The notes under the pieces are model-generated. The model worked only from the letters and a program-made list of their open reading frames with translations, was not told the origin of the DNA and made no database searches. A program made the translations under genes and the position numbers. From the NCBI GenBank assembly GCA_030435675.1, contig CM059624.1, forward strand, positions 768,769 through 832,768: DNA of 64,000 bases. Reading direction: 5' to 3'. Below are positions 31,306-42,876 of the stretch, piece after piece. Within the stretch, counting starts at the first letter, position 1, and the number at the start of each line of letters is the position of its first letter. The stretch is from Steinernema hermaphroditum (lineage: Eukaryota; Nematoda; Chromadorea; Rhabditida; Steinernematidae).

Positions 31306-31541
31306 TCTCCCTCTGTGCCATCTGTACTTTTGTTGTTATTTTTATAATAGTTCTGAACCGGTTAAATCTATCTTAAGTGATTTGTTTGTTTTCTGTGCGT
31401 CGATCGCGTTTTTCGCAATAGCGCTGCGTTGTTTGTTGACTGCGATGCTGAAACCGGGTTTATTCTTTCAGGTTCATTTAACCTCAACTACTCAAGTTCG
31501 TCACTTGTCTTTCATCTTCGTTCACTTTAATCCTTGCAACC

Positions 31542-32263
31542 ATGTGGGTATTTGGCTACGGATCCCTCCTGTGGTACACCGACTTCCCCTATGAAACTGC
31601 GATGACCGGAGAAGTACGCGGCTATGTGCGGCGCTTCTGGCAGTTGAGTCCTGATCACCGAGGAACTCCGGAGAAGCCTGGCCGCGCCGTTACTCTTGTT
31701 GAGCAACATGGGGTAAGCTTATTCCTTGAATTTCAATGCAATAATGCTGTGATCTAGGGCTCGTGCTGGGGAATGGCCTACAGAGTGCCTGACGACTACG
31801 CAAAGCAAGCAAAGGAGTATCTGGACTTCCGAGAGCGCGCCGGATACCGTTGCGATGAAGTGATGTTCTATCCAGACGATGGATCTGCTGCGTTTCCGCT
31901 GAACGTCTATATTTCTATCTCCGAAGACAACCCCTTCAACGCTCCCTCTGAAGATGATCAGATCGTTCATGATGTAAGCGTTCCCTTTGTCAGAATCGTT
32001 TTCACTTCTTTCCTCTCTAGATTATCACTAGCCGAGGTCATAGCGGCACAAATCTCGAGTATGCTCTCCGCCTCGCAGACTGTGTCCGAAGAATGGCGCC
32101 GCATGTGAAGGATGATCACCTGTTCGGCATTGAGAAGCGCCTCCTTCAGCTCTGTGAAGAGCGACAAATCGTCGACAAAGTGCTGTTCGACATCGGCCAT
32201 AAGCTCGACTATCTGCATGCCGGCCTCCTGTCACAGCGACGAACGCAGCGTCAGGCCGCTTGA
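31542..32263 (+). CDS. Gamma-glutamylcyclotransferase, ChaC-like
   Basis: Exons 31542-31712, 31758-31973 and 32021-32263 join to 209 residues. The enzyme cleaves gamma-glutamyl peptides such as glutathione to 5-oxoproline in the cytosol. The N-terminus [16 protein letters not shown] holds the substrate-binding YGSL motif. [10 protein letters not shown] contains the expected catalytic Glu region. The broken paralogue at 1968 has exon 1 and 2 of the same lengths. It sits 236 nt after PPCDC and 411 nt before dephospho-CoA kinase on the same strand. An acceptor-like TTCTTTCAG lies about 70 nt before the ATG. Confidence 0.9.
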
Positions 32264-32674
32264 ACGCAAGAAAATAGCTGAATTTTACATAATATCGATC
32301 TTTAACACTACCAAAGCTTTACAATACCGGTGTGGTTTGACGACCATCTGACACTTTACGATCTTTCAACTTGTTGTTGTGTTCCTTGTGTAGTTTCTGC
32401 TAGTTGTGCATAGTTATTGTGAATATACAGATGAAAATATTGAACAAGTGACGAACGCATAAAAATTTCCTTTAACGATGTGTGTCATTAGCGTTTGGTG
32501 AACAAGACCACTGAACTTTTGAGATATCGATCTCATTTTGGGAACTGTTCGTCTATGATGGAAGAAAGGACAAATGATGTGCAAGGTCGACGGACGCTCC
32601 TGATCGTCATCGAGTTTTAAACGTATTTTGCTCTATATTTTCATGATTCGTGGTTCAATTTCAGGTCTACTGCC

Positions 32675-33457
32675 ATGTTTCTCGTTGGATTAACCGGAGG
32701 AATCGCATGTGGGAAGAGCACGGCATCCGCTATCTTCGAAGAACGCGGTATCCAAGTGGTCGACTCCGACGCGATCGCTCGGGAAGTTGTGCAGCCTGGA
32801 GAACACGCTTACACGAAACTACGAGCTGAATTCGGTGACGAATTCTTCGACGACGAGAACGGAGGCGTCTTGCGGAGGGAGAAGCTCGGAAAGGTTGTGT
32901 TCGCTGACAGTGATGTACAGTCATGCTGCGTTGCTCGTTTTCTTGCACGTTGACTTTAGAAGCGTCGTCGTCTCAATGCGATCACTCATCCGGAGATCAG
33001 GAAGCGGATTCTTCTTCGACTGCTGCGGCATTTCGTCAATGGCGAGCGATTCGTGGTCATGGACGTGCCGCTGTTCTTCGAAGTGGGTTACCATCGTTTC
33101 ATCAAGAAAGTGGTCGTCATGGATTGGTGAGTATCTCATTCTCCATCTCATTTATAAAATACCCTTCTTTGCCACTGTTTCAGTGACGAACAAACGCAAC
33201 TTGCACGACTGATGGCAAGAGATGGAATGAGCGAAGAAGACGCGAAAGCGAGAATTCGAAGTCAGATGCCCATGGAAGAGAAGCGCAAACTCGCAACGTA
33301 TCTCATTGACAACGATGGAAGCCGTGAAGATACTGCGAAGCAGATTCATGAAGTAATTGACCAGTTAGAGGCTTCGCTGCTTCCTTTTGTTGTTAGAGGT
33401 ATAATTCTGGCCGTTATTGCAGCTGTTGTCGCCCTCTCAGTTTTATGCTTGTGGTAA
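32675..33457 (+). CDS. Dephospho-CoA kinase with C-terminal membrane anchor
   Basis: Exons 32675-32914, 32960-33126 and 33184-33457 join to 226 residues. It phosphorylates dephospho-CoA to CoA, the last step of the pathway. P-loop GLTGGIACGKST (residues 5-16), then VDSDAIAREVVQPG and NAITHPEIRKRI, are classic. MDVPLFFEVG and ARDGMSEEDAKARIRSQM are the later conserved blocks. The last 20 or so residues form a hydrophobic span (GIILAVIAAVVALSVLCLW), so the enzyme is probably tail-anchored. CAATTTCAG ten bases before the ATG is a likely trans-splice acceptor. Confidence 0.93.
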
Positions 33458-34236
33458 GCCTCATTATTAAAATTTCGGAATAAGGGACCAATATACGAGG
33501 CTACTCTGCTCTTACAGACACATTGCCTTGCCAGGAAATGGCTGAGATAAACGGCCGGATGTTGCGTCTTGAATCCTTGCTCTCTCTTCTTTGGTCGTTC
33601 TGATTAACGCTGATATGTTGACATTGCCTCTGAATAGATGGGAAGATAGAATTCTGCATTACACAACGTGAGCATTAGAGCATTTTGCGGTGTGAGGTGT
33701 TTCTTTGCGTTTGCAGCAAGTCACACATTACACAGTGCCATTATTTAAATCGATCACCTGGCTTGAGTCTGACAGCTGTTAGGCCAACAGCTTCCCCCAT
33801 CAAAGATTGTTGTACATCACTTCGAAAACTCCGGGTCATGGGACTTAAATATAAGCATAGCTGTAAACTAGCGCTAAGTGCAGAGTGTCTTTGTGACGCA
33901 ATAAAGGACATAGAGTGCACTTTTCGTGTGGCCTTTGATCGTGCGAACATTTGTCTATATGGTTTTGTGGTTTTTGGGGTACTGATACGCATCAAAGATC
34001 ACTGCTGTACAGATCTGAAGCTGGTCAGCGGTTTCGTTAAATACGATAATTGAACTACGATATGATAGCACTACTGGAACAACTTTAGTTCATAGCTACG
34101 TTGCCACAACAACTATTCTATTGGACTTCGAATAAAAGAAGACCATGTGCACCAAAGTTCTCCACTTTCAATCTCTTTTGTGTATTGCTCCATCTGAGAC
34201 CAGAAAGTATCGGAGTTCCGCTTCTACACCGTTTCC
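33458..34236. other. Intergenic, no supported gene
   Basis: The 122-residue open frame at 33685-34053 lacks domain, signal or splice support. Nothing else seen. Confidence 0.4.
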
Positions 34237-34245
34237 ACTGATAAG
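34237..34245 (+). promoter_or_regulatory. GATA-factor site upstream of lysozyme 1
   Basis: ACTGATAAG, 72 nt before the ATG; a TATA box (34275-34280) lies between them. This is the typical layout of nematode gut genes. Confidence 0.5.
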
Positions 34246-34317
34246 GCATCAAATGATCCATGCGAAGATGAATATATAAAGCCACCCGTGACCCTAGTTC
34301 CCATCCAATTCCTAAGG

Positions 34318-34778
34318 ATGATCGTCAAATCGCTTAGTCTCTTCGCTCTTCTAGGTATACTGTAGCCTTTTAAACTGATGTTAGAAAAGCCGGTTTAGTG
34401 GCCTCCGCCATGGCGGACTCGTGCCTCCACTGCATCTGTCTCCACGAATCGGGCTGCAAACCCATCGGCTGCCACATGGACGTTGGCTCGCTTTCGTGCG
34501 GATACTATCAGATCAAAATGCCCTACTACGAGGACTGTGGACAGCCCGGAAAGCGCGCCGGCGAGAGCACCGAAACGGCATGGAAGCGATGCGCCGACGA
34601 CTACAGCTGCGCCACCCAGTGCGTTCAAAACTACATCAATCGCTACTCCCGATTCTGTGAGGGTGTCGGCTCGTGCCAGCGCATGTCCCGTCTGCACAAC
34701 GGAGGCCCTTCTGGATGCAAATACTCGAGCACTGAGGGCTATTGGAATGCCATTCATAGCTGCTGCGGATGTTCTTAG
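34318..34778 (+). CDS. Invertebrate-type (i-type) lysozyme, copy 1
   Basis: Exons 34318-34354 (signal peptide) and 34399-34778 join to 138 residues, the usual length of a single-domain i-type (destabilase) lysozyme. It is secreted and hydrolyses peptidoglycan; some members cleave isopeptide bonds. CLHCICLHESGC carries the catalytic Glu and CHMDVGSLSCGYYQIK the catalytic Asp; the many cysteines are those of the fold. The mature enzyme probably begins at or near the DSCLHC segment. A GATA site and TATA box upstream suggest gut expression. It is convergent with copy 2, with tRNA-Lys between. Confidence 0.93.
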
Positions 34779-34990
34779 ACTTCTTGTTTATTTGTTAACC
34801 GGAATGAACAACTATGCATTCAAGGCTGTCCGAAAAGAACTCCGTTTACTGTACATTTCGAAACTGCGACCACAACGCCAAAACTGAAAATAACTGTTTA
34901 GCAATCAGAGATGAAATAAGACTGCTTGGAATTGACAGGGGAGACGAATGTGATAATACCAAACGCGGCGTCCCCTACGCAATAAAACTT

Positions 34991-35063
34991 CGCCCCCTAA
35001 GGGATTCGAACCCTTGGCCGTTAGATTAAAAGTCTAACGCTCTACCGGCTGAGCTAAAGGGGC
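34991..35063 (-). tRNA. tRNA-Lys (TTT)
   Basis: 73 nt, minus strand. Anticodon loop CTTTTAA, stem TTAGA/TCTAA, T-arm with GGTTCGAATCC, and acceptor GCCCCTT pairing with AGGGGGC. A same-type copy lies at 54908. Confidence 0.95.
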
Positions 35064-35188
35064 TCTGCAGATAGACAGAGCCAAGGCATATGTATTCGTG
35101 CTGGGCATATCGACTAATTGGCCCCGAAACTTGTTTTTATTACACTGGATGAAGGATAAGAACGAGTAACATGTTTATTTTCCAAAAT

Positions 35189-35755
35189 CTAAGAGCATCC
35201 GCAGCAGCTGTGCACGTGGTTCCAATATCCTTGCGTGCTTCGGTGACGGCATCCAGAAGGACCTCCGTTGTGATTTCGGGACATGGCTTCGCATTCGCCG
35301 AGTCCTTTGCAGTTGTGCTTGTAGCGTTGATAGTATTTCTGAAACATGTTGTATCAAGAAGTTTCAATTAGACATAGCAGTTCAACTAAAAACTACGTTA
35401 CTTTTGACAAGCAGCAATATCTGTGCTGTTCCATCCCATACCTGAACACATTGGGTAGCACAGTTGAAGTCATCAGCACAGCGTCTCAAAGCGGACATCA
35501 CGCTTTCTCCAGGGCGTTTGCCGGGCATGCCGCAGTCCTTGTAGTAGTTCTCCTTGATTTGATAGTATCCACAGGAAGGTGATCCCATATCCTGCCTGCA
35601 GCCAATGGGTTTACATCCGGATTCTCTTAGACAGATGCAGTGGAGACACGTGCTGGCGAGCGTGGAGCCCACTAAAAGTCAAGGCCAAAGATTTGAAACA
35701 AAAGTTCCACATCCATACCGAGAAGGGTGACGAGAAAGAGAGTCTTGCTAAGCAT
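35189..35755 (-). CDS. Invertebrate-type (i-type) lysozyme, copy 2
   Basis: Exons 35755-35719, 35671-35442 and 35338-35189 join to 138 residues, exactly the length of copy 1. Signal peptide in exon 1, then CLHCICLRESGC with the catalytic Glu and CRQDMGSPSCGYYQIK with the Asp. It has one intron more than copy 1, after CATQCVQ, so an intron was lost or gained after duplication. A TGATAAG site on the minus strand (35809-35815) lies 53 nt upstream. Confidence 0.92.
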
Positions 35756-35808
35756 CCTAGTAAGAATGAAATTACCCACCGTGTATACGTCGTTTTATTG
35801 ATGTCGGG

Positions 35809-35815
35809 CTTATCA
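35809..35815 (-). promoter_or_regulatory. GATA-factor site upstream of lysozyme 2
   Basis: TGATAAG on the minus strand, 53 nt before the ATG at 35755. Confidence 0.45.
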
Positions 35816-36163
35816 TAAGGTGTGTTTGAAAGCCTTTGCGACGTAGATTGTGTCAGACAGACGCCGATAGAATTCGGCGCCGTTTGACCGAAATTCACTG
35901 TTTGATTAGTCGATCAGTACGCTGGAATTTCAGCTCTAATAGCTCAACAAACATTATTTCGTATCATTGATTTGCATCAAGCGAATCCCAAAATGTAAAT
36001 GTCCGACCCAACGTTCCTGAGCTGAAAAGTACGGTTAGGGTATTCTATAGTTAGTTCATCTCTCTTTCTCACAGCTAGTCTCTTTTTCTATAGCTCAACT
36101 ATGATGCGAAAAAAGGACCCGCTATTCAATGACTGATGGGTTTGTGTCTTTCTGTTGATCATG

Positions 36164-36629
36164 CGTTGCATTGTGATCATATGCAGCCTATTTTGTGAAC
36201 ATGGTTAATAATTCAGACACTTATCAGCGGCTGCTTAGCACAGACATCGTTGGATACAGATTGTTCAACGACACGAAGTCAGTCTGCAATGTTCTTATCA
36301 GCTGATTTGTGGTCGCTTAGATCGCCCGATTTTTGTTAGCCAATACAACGTCCTTGCTTCACTCTTCAGTATCTTCAGAATTCTACGAAAGAGTCTGTTG
36401 CATATGTTGGAAATTCCTTTCTGAATTCGTTTGTAAAGTTTGGCATTAAAACTGAGAAAAAGTAAAGAGTATCTGTATAAAATCAAATCAGCTGATAAGA
36501 ACATTGCCGACTGCCTTCGTGTCGTTGAACAATCTGTATCCAACGATGTCTGTGCTCAGCAGCCGCTGATAAGTGTCTGAATTATTAACCGTGTTCACAA
36601 AATAGGCTGCATATGATCACAATGCAACG
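36164..36629. repeat. Foldback repeat, 146-bp arms
   Basis: Arms 36164-36309 and 36484-36629 are inverted copies of equal length with only a few mismatches, around a 174-bp centre. No coding capacity. The rest of the 35816-36990 interval shows nothing else. Probably a MITE or foldback transposon, and by identity fairly young. Confidence 0.85.
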
Positions 36630-36990
36630 TTAGGCCGATTTCACGATTCATATTGCAGGTTTCAAACTCCTCTTTCAATACACTTATTGTACCTTTGTGT
36701 GTACCAAATTTCGGTCGAAACGACACTCTTATTGATTTCTCTTGGTAGACATGTTGTGAATGGTTCACGAAAGAACTAGTTTTAAATGACGTTGTTTTTA
36801 TGCTTTCGTCTCGTTCATAACATGAATCATAATTTCTGAACACCTGTTGCTGTAATTACAAATTTAAGATCTGTTTACGGTGCGTTAAAAAGAAAATAAA
36901 AAATTCACATAAAGGGTTTTAACAAGTCTTAAATTGAAGATAAAACCTTATAAGAACAATAGAAAGAACTTTAAAAAAAATAAAAGTGAT

Positions 36991-37062
36991 TAGCAGCGAG
37001 TGGTTTCGATCCACCGACCTCTGGGTTATGGGCCCAGCACGCTTCCACTGCGCCACGCTGCT
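36991..37062 (-). tRNA. Initiator tRNA-Met (CAT), second copy
   Basis: Same 72-nt sequence type as 9257-9328, on the opposite strand. It lies 232 nt upstream of the complete RBR gene, as its sister lies inside the RBR-like gene. Confidence 0.94.
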
Positions 37063-37219
37063 GCATGCACTCTTCGACGCCGCTAAGCCTATAGCACTCT
37101 ATTCCGTTGCCCGCTGCTGACTCACACAGCGCTCGTCGACGCGCAAATCGATGATGTCACTCGGTCGACGACGAAGGCGGCGATTGCACAATGTTGTGGG
37201 TTGCACGTGAAACCATGGA

Positions 37220-37225
37220 TATAAA
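37220..37225 (+). promoter_or_regulatory. TATA-like box upstream of RBR gene
   Basis: TATAAA 69 nt before the ATG at 37295. Suggestive only. Confidence 0.35.
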
Positions 37226-37294
37226 GCGGACAATGCCCAAACTCAATCCATCGTCCCTTATTTATTCATTTTCTGAGCTTCCGCGAGCTGAGTT

Positions 37295-39989
37295 ATGGCG
37301 GGGACTAGCGAAACTGCCGTCGAATCCTATTTGGATTGCGAAAAACCGCGACTAGCTCGGGCGCCTCCCGCCAAATACCACTCTCAACGCCGCCATCGTC
37401 AGCAGCCCGATTTCATTCGCAAGACCATCGATCCATGGACGTCTTTCCAAGGCATCGAGAACTACGTTGGCCATTTGGACAACGAACGGAGACAGCCGGT
37501 GAAAGCTCTCCAGCAGGACCAGGTTGGCTTGCCAGAATTCAACGTCGCCTATTCGTTGAACAAGAAGGGGCGATGGATTTTGCCCCGAGTTATGCAGCGA
37601 GACATCGAGGCCTATCAGGTATGCAGGGTTCTATGTCTTTCCATTCATGTGTAAATTCATAGCTCCTTTTTGAATAGATATGACTAAAAACGAGCTGAAT
37701 CTGTTAGTCGCCATAATCGTTATTTACGTCTTTCCTTTTCAGGACATCCCCAACCACCTCCGAGTCTCTCTCATCAACGCAAGCGACAAAAACCCGCTGT
37801 CCACTGAGCCCGAGGTCTTCCACCCCATCAAGAGCTACCACACGCTTCTCGACAATGAGCCGATGCACAAGATTGCCAAGAGAGGCAACGCCAAAGCCGT
37901 CGACTTCCTCCGACCCGCGAATCCTTCACGTCACCGCAAAGGTCGTCTGTTGAAGAATCCCCAAAGTACATCCGATCTTCTCGACGACAAGAACTATTTC
38001 AATTCCCCGATGGAAGATGATCTCGATGTTTGGGAGCGAAATGCTCACGTCGTCTACACCACCTACAGCTTAGGAGATAAGGTCAAAAACCAGAGGTAAA
38101 CATAAAGTTGATGTGCAAATATGAATGTGTGCTCTAAGAATTGGAAAAATATCGAAGAACGAGCACAAATACGATCTCGATTACGATCTTGAAGTAGATG
38201 AGGACTTCGAGGAGGAGTTCGAGGAATCCGCACCTGTTCCGAAAGAGAAAGTGTACGACCTGGAAGAGCTGTTGGTTGTCAAACACGCACAGAAGCGTGA
38301 GAAGAAATGGAAGGTTTGCTCAGTGATCAAAATATCGGGGTTGCAACGATTATCTTTAGAATTCAGGCGACTCCTTCGACCTTTGCAGCAACTCATCCGA
38401 CGAAATCGGCCAAGATTTCGTCTACGTGGAGAAGGTCAAGGACTGTAAGCCTATGGGCATGGATCTACCTCTCATTCTGGAAAATGATGAGGTTCTGGAC
38501 CTTCTCGTCCTGTTTGGTGAAGAGAACATCACCTACTGTAACGGAATTACACCCATCACTTGCTGCGTTAAACTGACAGAAACATCGGCTCAAACGTTGA
38601 AGTTCATGACTGGAACGGCCAAAAAGCCAAAAGAAGGAGATGTGGCTATCGTCGTTTGTAATGAAGGACAGACAAAGTAAGCAGTCTTAATAATACAGAG
38701 GAGGTAATTGTGCTACTCACTTTCAGGATCTATCTGAACGCGTCTGTGTCCGAGGAAGCACCCACTACGTCGACGGCTTTACGTCGAGAACACATTCTGC
38801 CATCTGTGCTTTCTCCCGAAAAGCTCGTCTACCCCACCGCCTCTTACAATGCGAAAGAAGGAGAAGAGGTCATTCTCGATGCCGTGTTTTCTCAAAACAA
38901 ACTGAAATCCACGAATCTCCCACGAGATGCCTGCCTACAGTGCGGATCTACATCCATTGAGTGCTTCTCCATGCAATGCGGTCATCTTTTCTGCCGCGAC
39001 TGTGCCCGATCCCACGCTCTGACTGTGGAAGATCTTCCTATCAGCTGCCCCTTCCCGGAATGTGGAGCTCTCTTCCACCCTACGGCCTTGGCGTCTTTCG
39101 TACCACTTTCTTTTGTGGACGGGTACAAGCGGAAAATAATCGAAAAACGACTTCAATTGCCCGACTTCTTGAAGTGCTACCACTGCAGAAGAATCAACCA
39201 CTTCATCAGTGATGGCCTGAACAAGGAAGGCGTAGCCATTTGTGCCTGCGGAGCAGCCATCTGCCGGAAATGCGAGAAGGAAGCGCATGCGCCGTTGGAT
39301 TGCAAGCAAATGGAGTTCTACGAAGCTATTCTCGGCCGAAAAGGTACAGATCGAGAAAAGTTCGAGACCTAATAAGAAGCACTTTAGGCCACACCTTCCA
39401 CACAGTGGCACCAATGCACGACTACATCTCGGAAATCCAAGCAGTCGTTTGCCCAGCCTGTGGCTATCCCGTCGAGAGAAGTTACGGCTGTAATCACATG
39501 ACCTGTTGGTGTGGCAACGAGTTTTGTTACAAATGTGGATCGACATACGAATCTAGCGGGCATACATGTGGAGACACCGTTGGTAGACAGACCTTCGAAC
39601 TCACCGACGAAGAAGTTTACGACTTTTCAAAGCGAGTAATGGGTCACTGCAACGACATCCGTCAAAAGAAGATCTTCCGGCTTGGCGGCAACTTCTTCAG
39701 ACGCTATCGCGGACGCAGCGGTATAAACTCGACGACTCTGGTCTCCATGCAGAGCAAATACACACAGCTCTTCGATATTCTGGAAAGGGTCATAGTGGCG
39801 GAGTATTTGAATGGCAGCACCGCTAGGAGTAAACACCTTTCAAGCCGCCTGGAGTTCACCCTCACCAGGATCTATACTATCGTTTCCAGTGGTTCGCGCG
39901 ACAATGTTCCCGACGTTGCACAACTCCAAGGCCTTCTTCTGGAGTCCATTAAACTGTCTCGCAATTTGCTCTCTTTGTACCAACTTTAA
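37295..39989 (+). CDS. RBR-type E3 ubiquitin ligase (complete RING1-IBR-RING2)
   Basis: Six exons (37295-37618, 37743-38095, 38139-38313, 38360-38676, 38727-39343, 39388-39989) join to 795 residues. The N-terminal half is low-complexity and acidic and holds no domain I recognise. RING1: CLQCG..CGHLFCRDC..CPFPEC; IBR: CYHC..CACGAAICRKC..C; RING2: CPACGYPVERSYGCNHMTCWCGNEFCYKCG in three zinc-ligand runs, where the Cys before NHM is the expected catalytic residue. RBR ligases take ubiquitin from E2 via RING1 and pass it through the RING2 cysteine. The tail after RING2 (about 150 residues) has the helical look of an Ariadne-type domain, but I cannot assign it to a subfamily. Confidence 0.9.
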
Positions 39990-40483
39990 ATGTTATTGAC
40001 GTGTTAATGTAAAGAGCAAAATAAAATTTTTGGAATACAAATTGAACCAACGATGCAGAGTAATCACTGACCGACCGCTCGCCACCGATTTATTTGTGGA
40101 ATCGTCAACATTGCATCGAGCCACAAGCAGAGATGCGAAACGAGTTGGAGGCGGACCGGCTCGCCTGGCTCCGAGCCGAGGCCTCGGAAGCCCTTTGCCC
40201 CGCCGCCCATTATCACTCGTCGTCTGCTCTCTTCACACCGCTCTCCACGAACGGTCGGAATTTTCACTAGCATACATTGGAGCGACCGGCTCTTTTTGCG
40301 AAATCAACCCCAGTCGGCATCTCTGGCCACACCCCATATGAATCCATTGTTGTCGTTCCTGGTCTCTTGGTCGTTGTCCCCACCGTTGCGTCCCTATGGG
40401 ACACGTCAAAGGTGGTCGCCATTTTTCCAGCCTCGTCGACCATTTCTCATTTTACGAGCGAGATGTCTACGCAGCCTATTGCG
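39990..40483. other. Intergenic, no gene seen
   Basis: GC-richer stretch around 40140-40220. An AATAAA near 40019 probably ends the RBR transcript. Confidence 0.4.
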
Positions 40484-42495
40484 GGATGACTCATCGCGGG
40501 ATAACTCATCGCCGACAGCTTAGCGCGGGGCGACTCATCGTGGAACGACTCATCGCGGCACAGCTTAGCGCGGGGCAACTCATCGTGGGACGACTCATCG
40601 TGGGACAGCTAATCGCATATAGCTCATACAGCTCTCCTCCCAACCACTTTGTTCTCCCTTTAAAGTGTTACAAGAATGACAAAACAATTTAGCAACAAGG
40701 CTTAAAAAATAACATAATTACCGCACGCTTCTAAGTACTTGTCCGCATTCATAACGTTATATGATTCGATGATTGAGAGGAGCTGACGGTTCTTGGCGGC
40801 ATACTCCTTGCGTGAGTAAAGGGGCAGGACCTCTCCTGCTGCCAGCTTCGCAGAAATGGCTCTGACACGGACCTGCTCATCAAGAAGCCTGTCGAGAAGC
40901 TTATAAATATCCGGAAGCTGCATACCCATAGTCCCTGAGATGAATCAGATCTTGCAATTGAAAGATAGGTTTTACCTTGAAACGCATTGTGCCAACTTTC
41001 GACTGAGTTGTTTGTCCGGGGCAGTTCTAGTTCCGTAACGGCTTTGCAGTTCCACATGGAGACTTCGTATTGCGGGGTTCTTCTCGTCCGCCCCACCCAT
41101 GTATTCTCGAAGTACTCAAGAAAATCCTCATGAGCGGTTGAAGCCCCAAAATTGTCGAGAAGCTGAGAGGCCAACTGTTCATAGCGAACTGGGACGTCGC
41201 GCGCGTCACAGAACGCCAACGCGCTGAACTTCCGGAGATGAACATTGTAGGCTACGTCGTTAGCGTAGCGAGTGCCCATGCCGTGGGCCTGGATGTTTCT
41301 CCATACAGACTGCGAAAAGTGGAAATAGCATCCATGAATATGTGTGTTTGGGAACATTGCACGGATGGCGGTGACCTCTGCCATCTCGAAGTCTATCATT
41401 ATGGACTGGGGGCGGCGGCTCTGCTCGCGGTCGAAATCCAAAAGCAGTTGCAGGGCGCGTTTATAGGAGTTCTCCGTTTTGTCAGGTAGGAAGCAGTAGA
41501 CGAGGGGAAGAACAGTACTGCCAACCTTCCCATGCAGAACCCAAACTTGGTAAAAAGCTTCAGGAGCGATTGTAAAGGTGCCATCCAGTGACCAATGCGC
41601 ACAGCCAAAGAGACGAGCATGGTCAGAAGGGGATCCGAAGACCATTATGCGGTTGGGGTCTTGTGCACCAGTATCGGCTATAAGGAACTTTTCGGCTGGT
41701 TGCGTTCTCGTTTTCAGCAGCTCCTCTGGTATCTTGATGTCCGCCAAGGTGTAAGGAATGGCCGGGAAATCCTTGTTTTGGCGCTCTCGGGTAACCTAAA
41801 TTGGTCTTCTAAGATAGCAATGTTTGAGATATTAAGGATACCTTCCTACGGAGTGATTTCATCTGAGGTAAAAGTGCGAGGGCTGGTTCAGATATTCCAG
41901 CCAGCGAAGTGTTAACAGTCGTTATCGATGTCTCTCGTTCTGTTCGTGCTCTCTGCTTGATGTCCGCGGAGACACGAACTGCTTCGCAGTATTGAGGAGC
42001 TGGTGGATGATTGTGCTCTCGCGTGACGACAACCTTGTCCCCGTAGGACGTGACTCGCCCTCGACAAAAGTTAGGCTTCTGAAAGCGTACACAGCGCCAG
42101 TGAGTCTTCGCTTGGGTAGCCTTGTCTTTAGTGTAGGTGTAGCCGGAAAACTGCAGCTTTGGATTGCCTCGCTGTGAAGTAACAAAGCATTTTGATCTGA
42201 AAACCAAACTTGTGGCAGCTGTTTACATTTTGTAGCTTACATTGAAGGTTGTTGCTTAGGCATCCTTTCTGTCGTTGGGTGGAGAGCTGGCATGAGTTGA
42301 AGGGTGGGGACAGGTTGAACTGGGCACCCTGGCTCTGGTTCAACAGTTGAGGAAACGGGCTGCATGGAATCGACCGTTGCACTGAACACCACAATTTTAT
42401 GCGATGGGCTGTCTCGCGATGGGCCGTCGGCGATGAGTCGTCGGCGATGAGCTGTCGACGACGAGCGGCGGTGACGTGTCCCGCGATGGGCTGGC
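40484..42495 (-). mobile_element. MULE DNA transposon with inverted subterminal repeat arrays
   Basis: The transposase gene lies between two arrays of short related units. On the left (40484-40618) the units read like GCGGGATAACTCATCGC and GACAGCTTAGCGCGG. On the right (about 42402-42495) similar units occur on the other strand (GGCGATGAGTCGTCGG, CCCGCGATGGGCTG). The exact ends and target duplication are not resolved. Mutator-like elements often have long or repeat-rich ends. Confidence 0.7.
40702..42263 (-). CDS. FLYWCH zinc finger-MULE transposase
   Basis: Exons 42263-42241, 42196-41842, 41795-40976 and 40934-40702 join in frame to 476 residues. Residues about 10-75 form a FLYWCH finger (FVTSQRGNPKLQFSGYTY..WRCVRF..C..HNH). 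The MULE DDE core follows: HWSLDGTF (first Asp), SIMIDFEMAEV (second Asp), the HGCYFHFSQSVWR metal-linked block, and NNSVESWHN (candidate Glu). No stop or frameshift is seen, so the element may still be active. The first exon is tiny (MPKQQPS) and its ATG is inferred from phase; the 3' exon could end earlier by a further splice. Confidence 0.82.
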
Positions 42496-42876
42496 TGAGA
42501 GCCCACAAGCGATCTTTCAGGCATACAAAGCTGATCTCCAGCTTTATTCGTACAGCCTTCACAACAAAAGTGAATCCGGGGGAGATTTCACGTGGTGGAG
42601 GACATGGATGTTCATGAAATGGCAATGTTCGGATCATCGCAACCACTGCTTGCTGATCCCGTTAGACATCGGAACTTCCTCCTAATTTCGAGAACGCGCA
42701 AATTGAAAATTCACGGAAACAGAGTTCGGGCTTGCATGCGTCTCAGGCAGTAAATAAGGAATGACGCACAACCGAAGCCATTTTATCATGCAAAACTACA
42801 AAAAAGCGGCAATCGGGCATAAAGTGGCTTTTTGCAAGTTACAAGGTCTTATTTGCCGTTAAGTGAATGTTACACA
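42496..42876. other. Intergenic between MULE element and receptor 1
   Basis: No gene. The 42128-42646 minus-strand open frame is the shadow of the transposase and its end repeats. Confidence 0.4.

Noticed and set aside
33685..34053. 122-residue open frame between dephospho-CoA kinase and lysozyme
   Set aside because: No recognisable domain, an antisense frame is equally open, and no promoter or splice support.
42128..42646. 172-residue minus-strand frame over the right end of the MULE element
   Set aside because: It uses the element's repeat array and overlaps the FLYWCH exon in the wrong phase.
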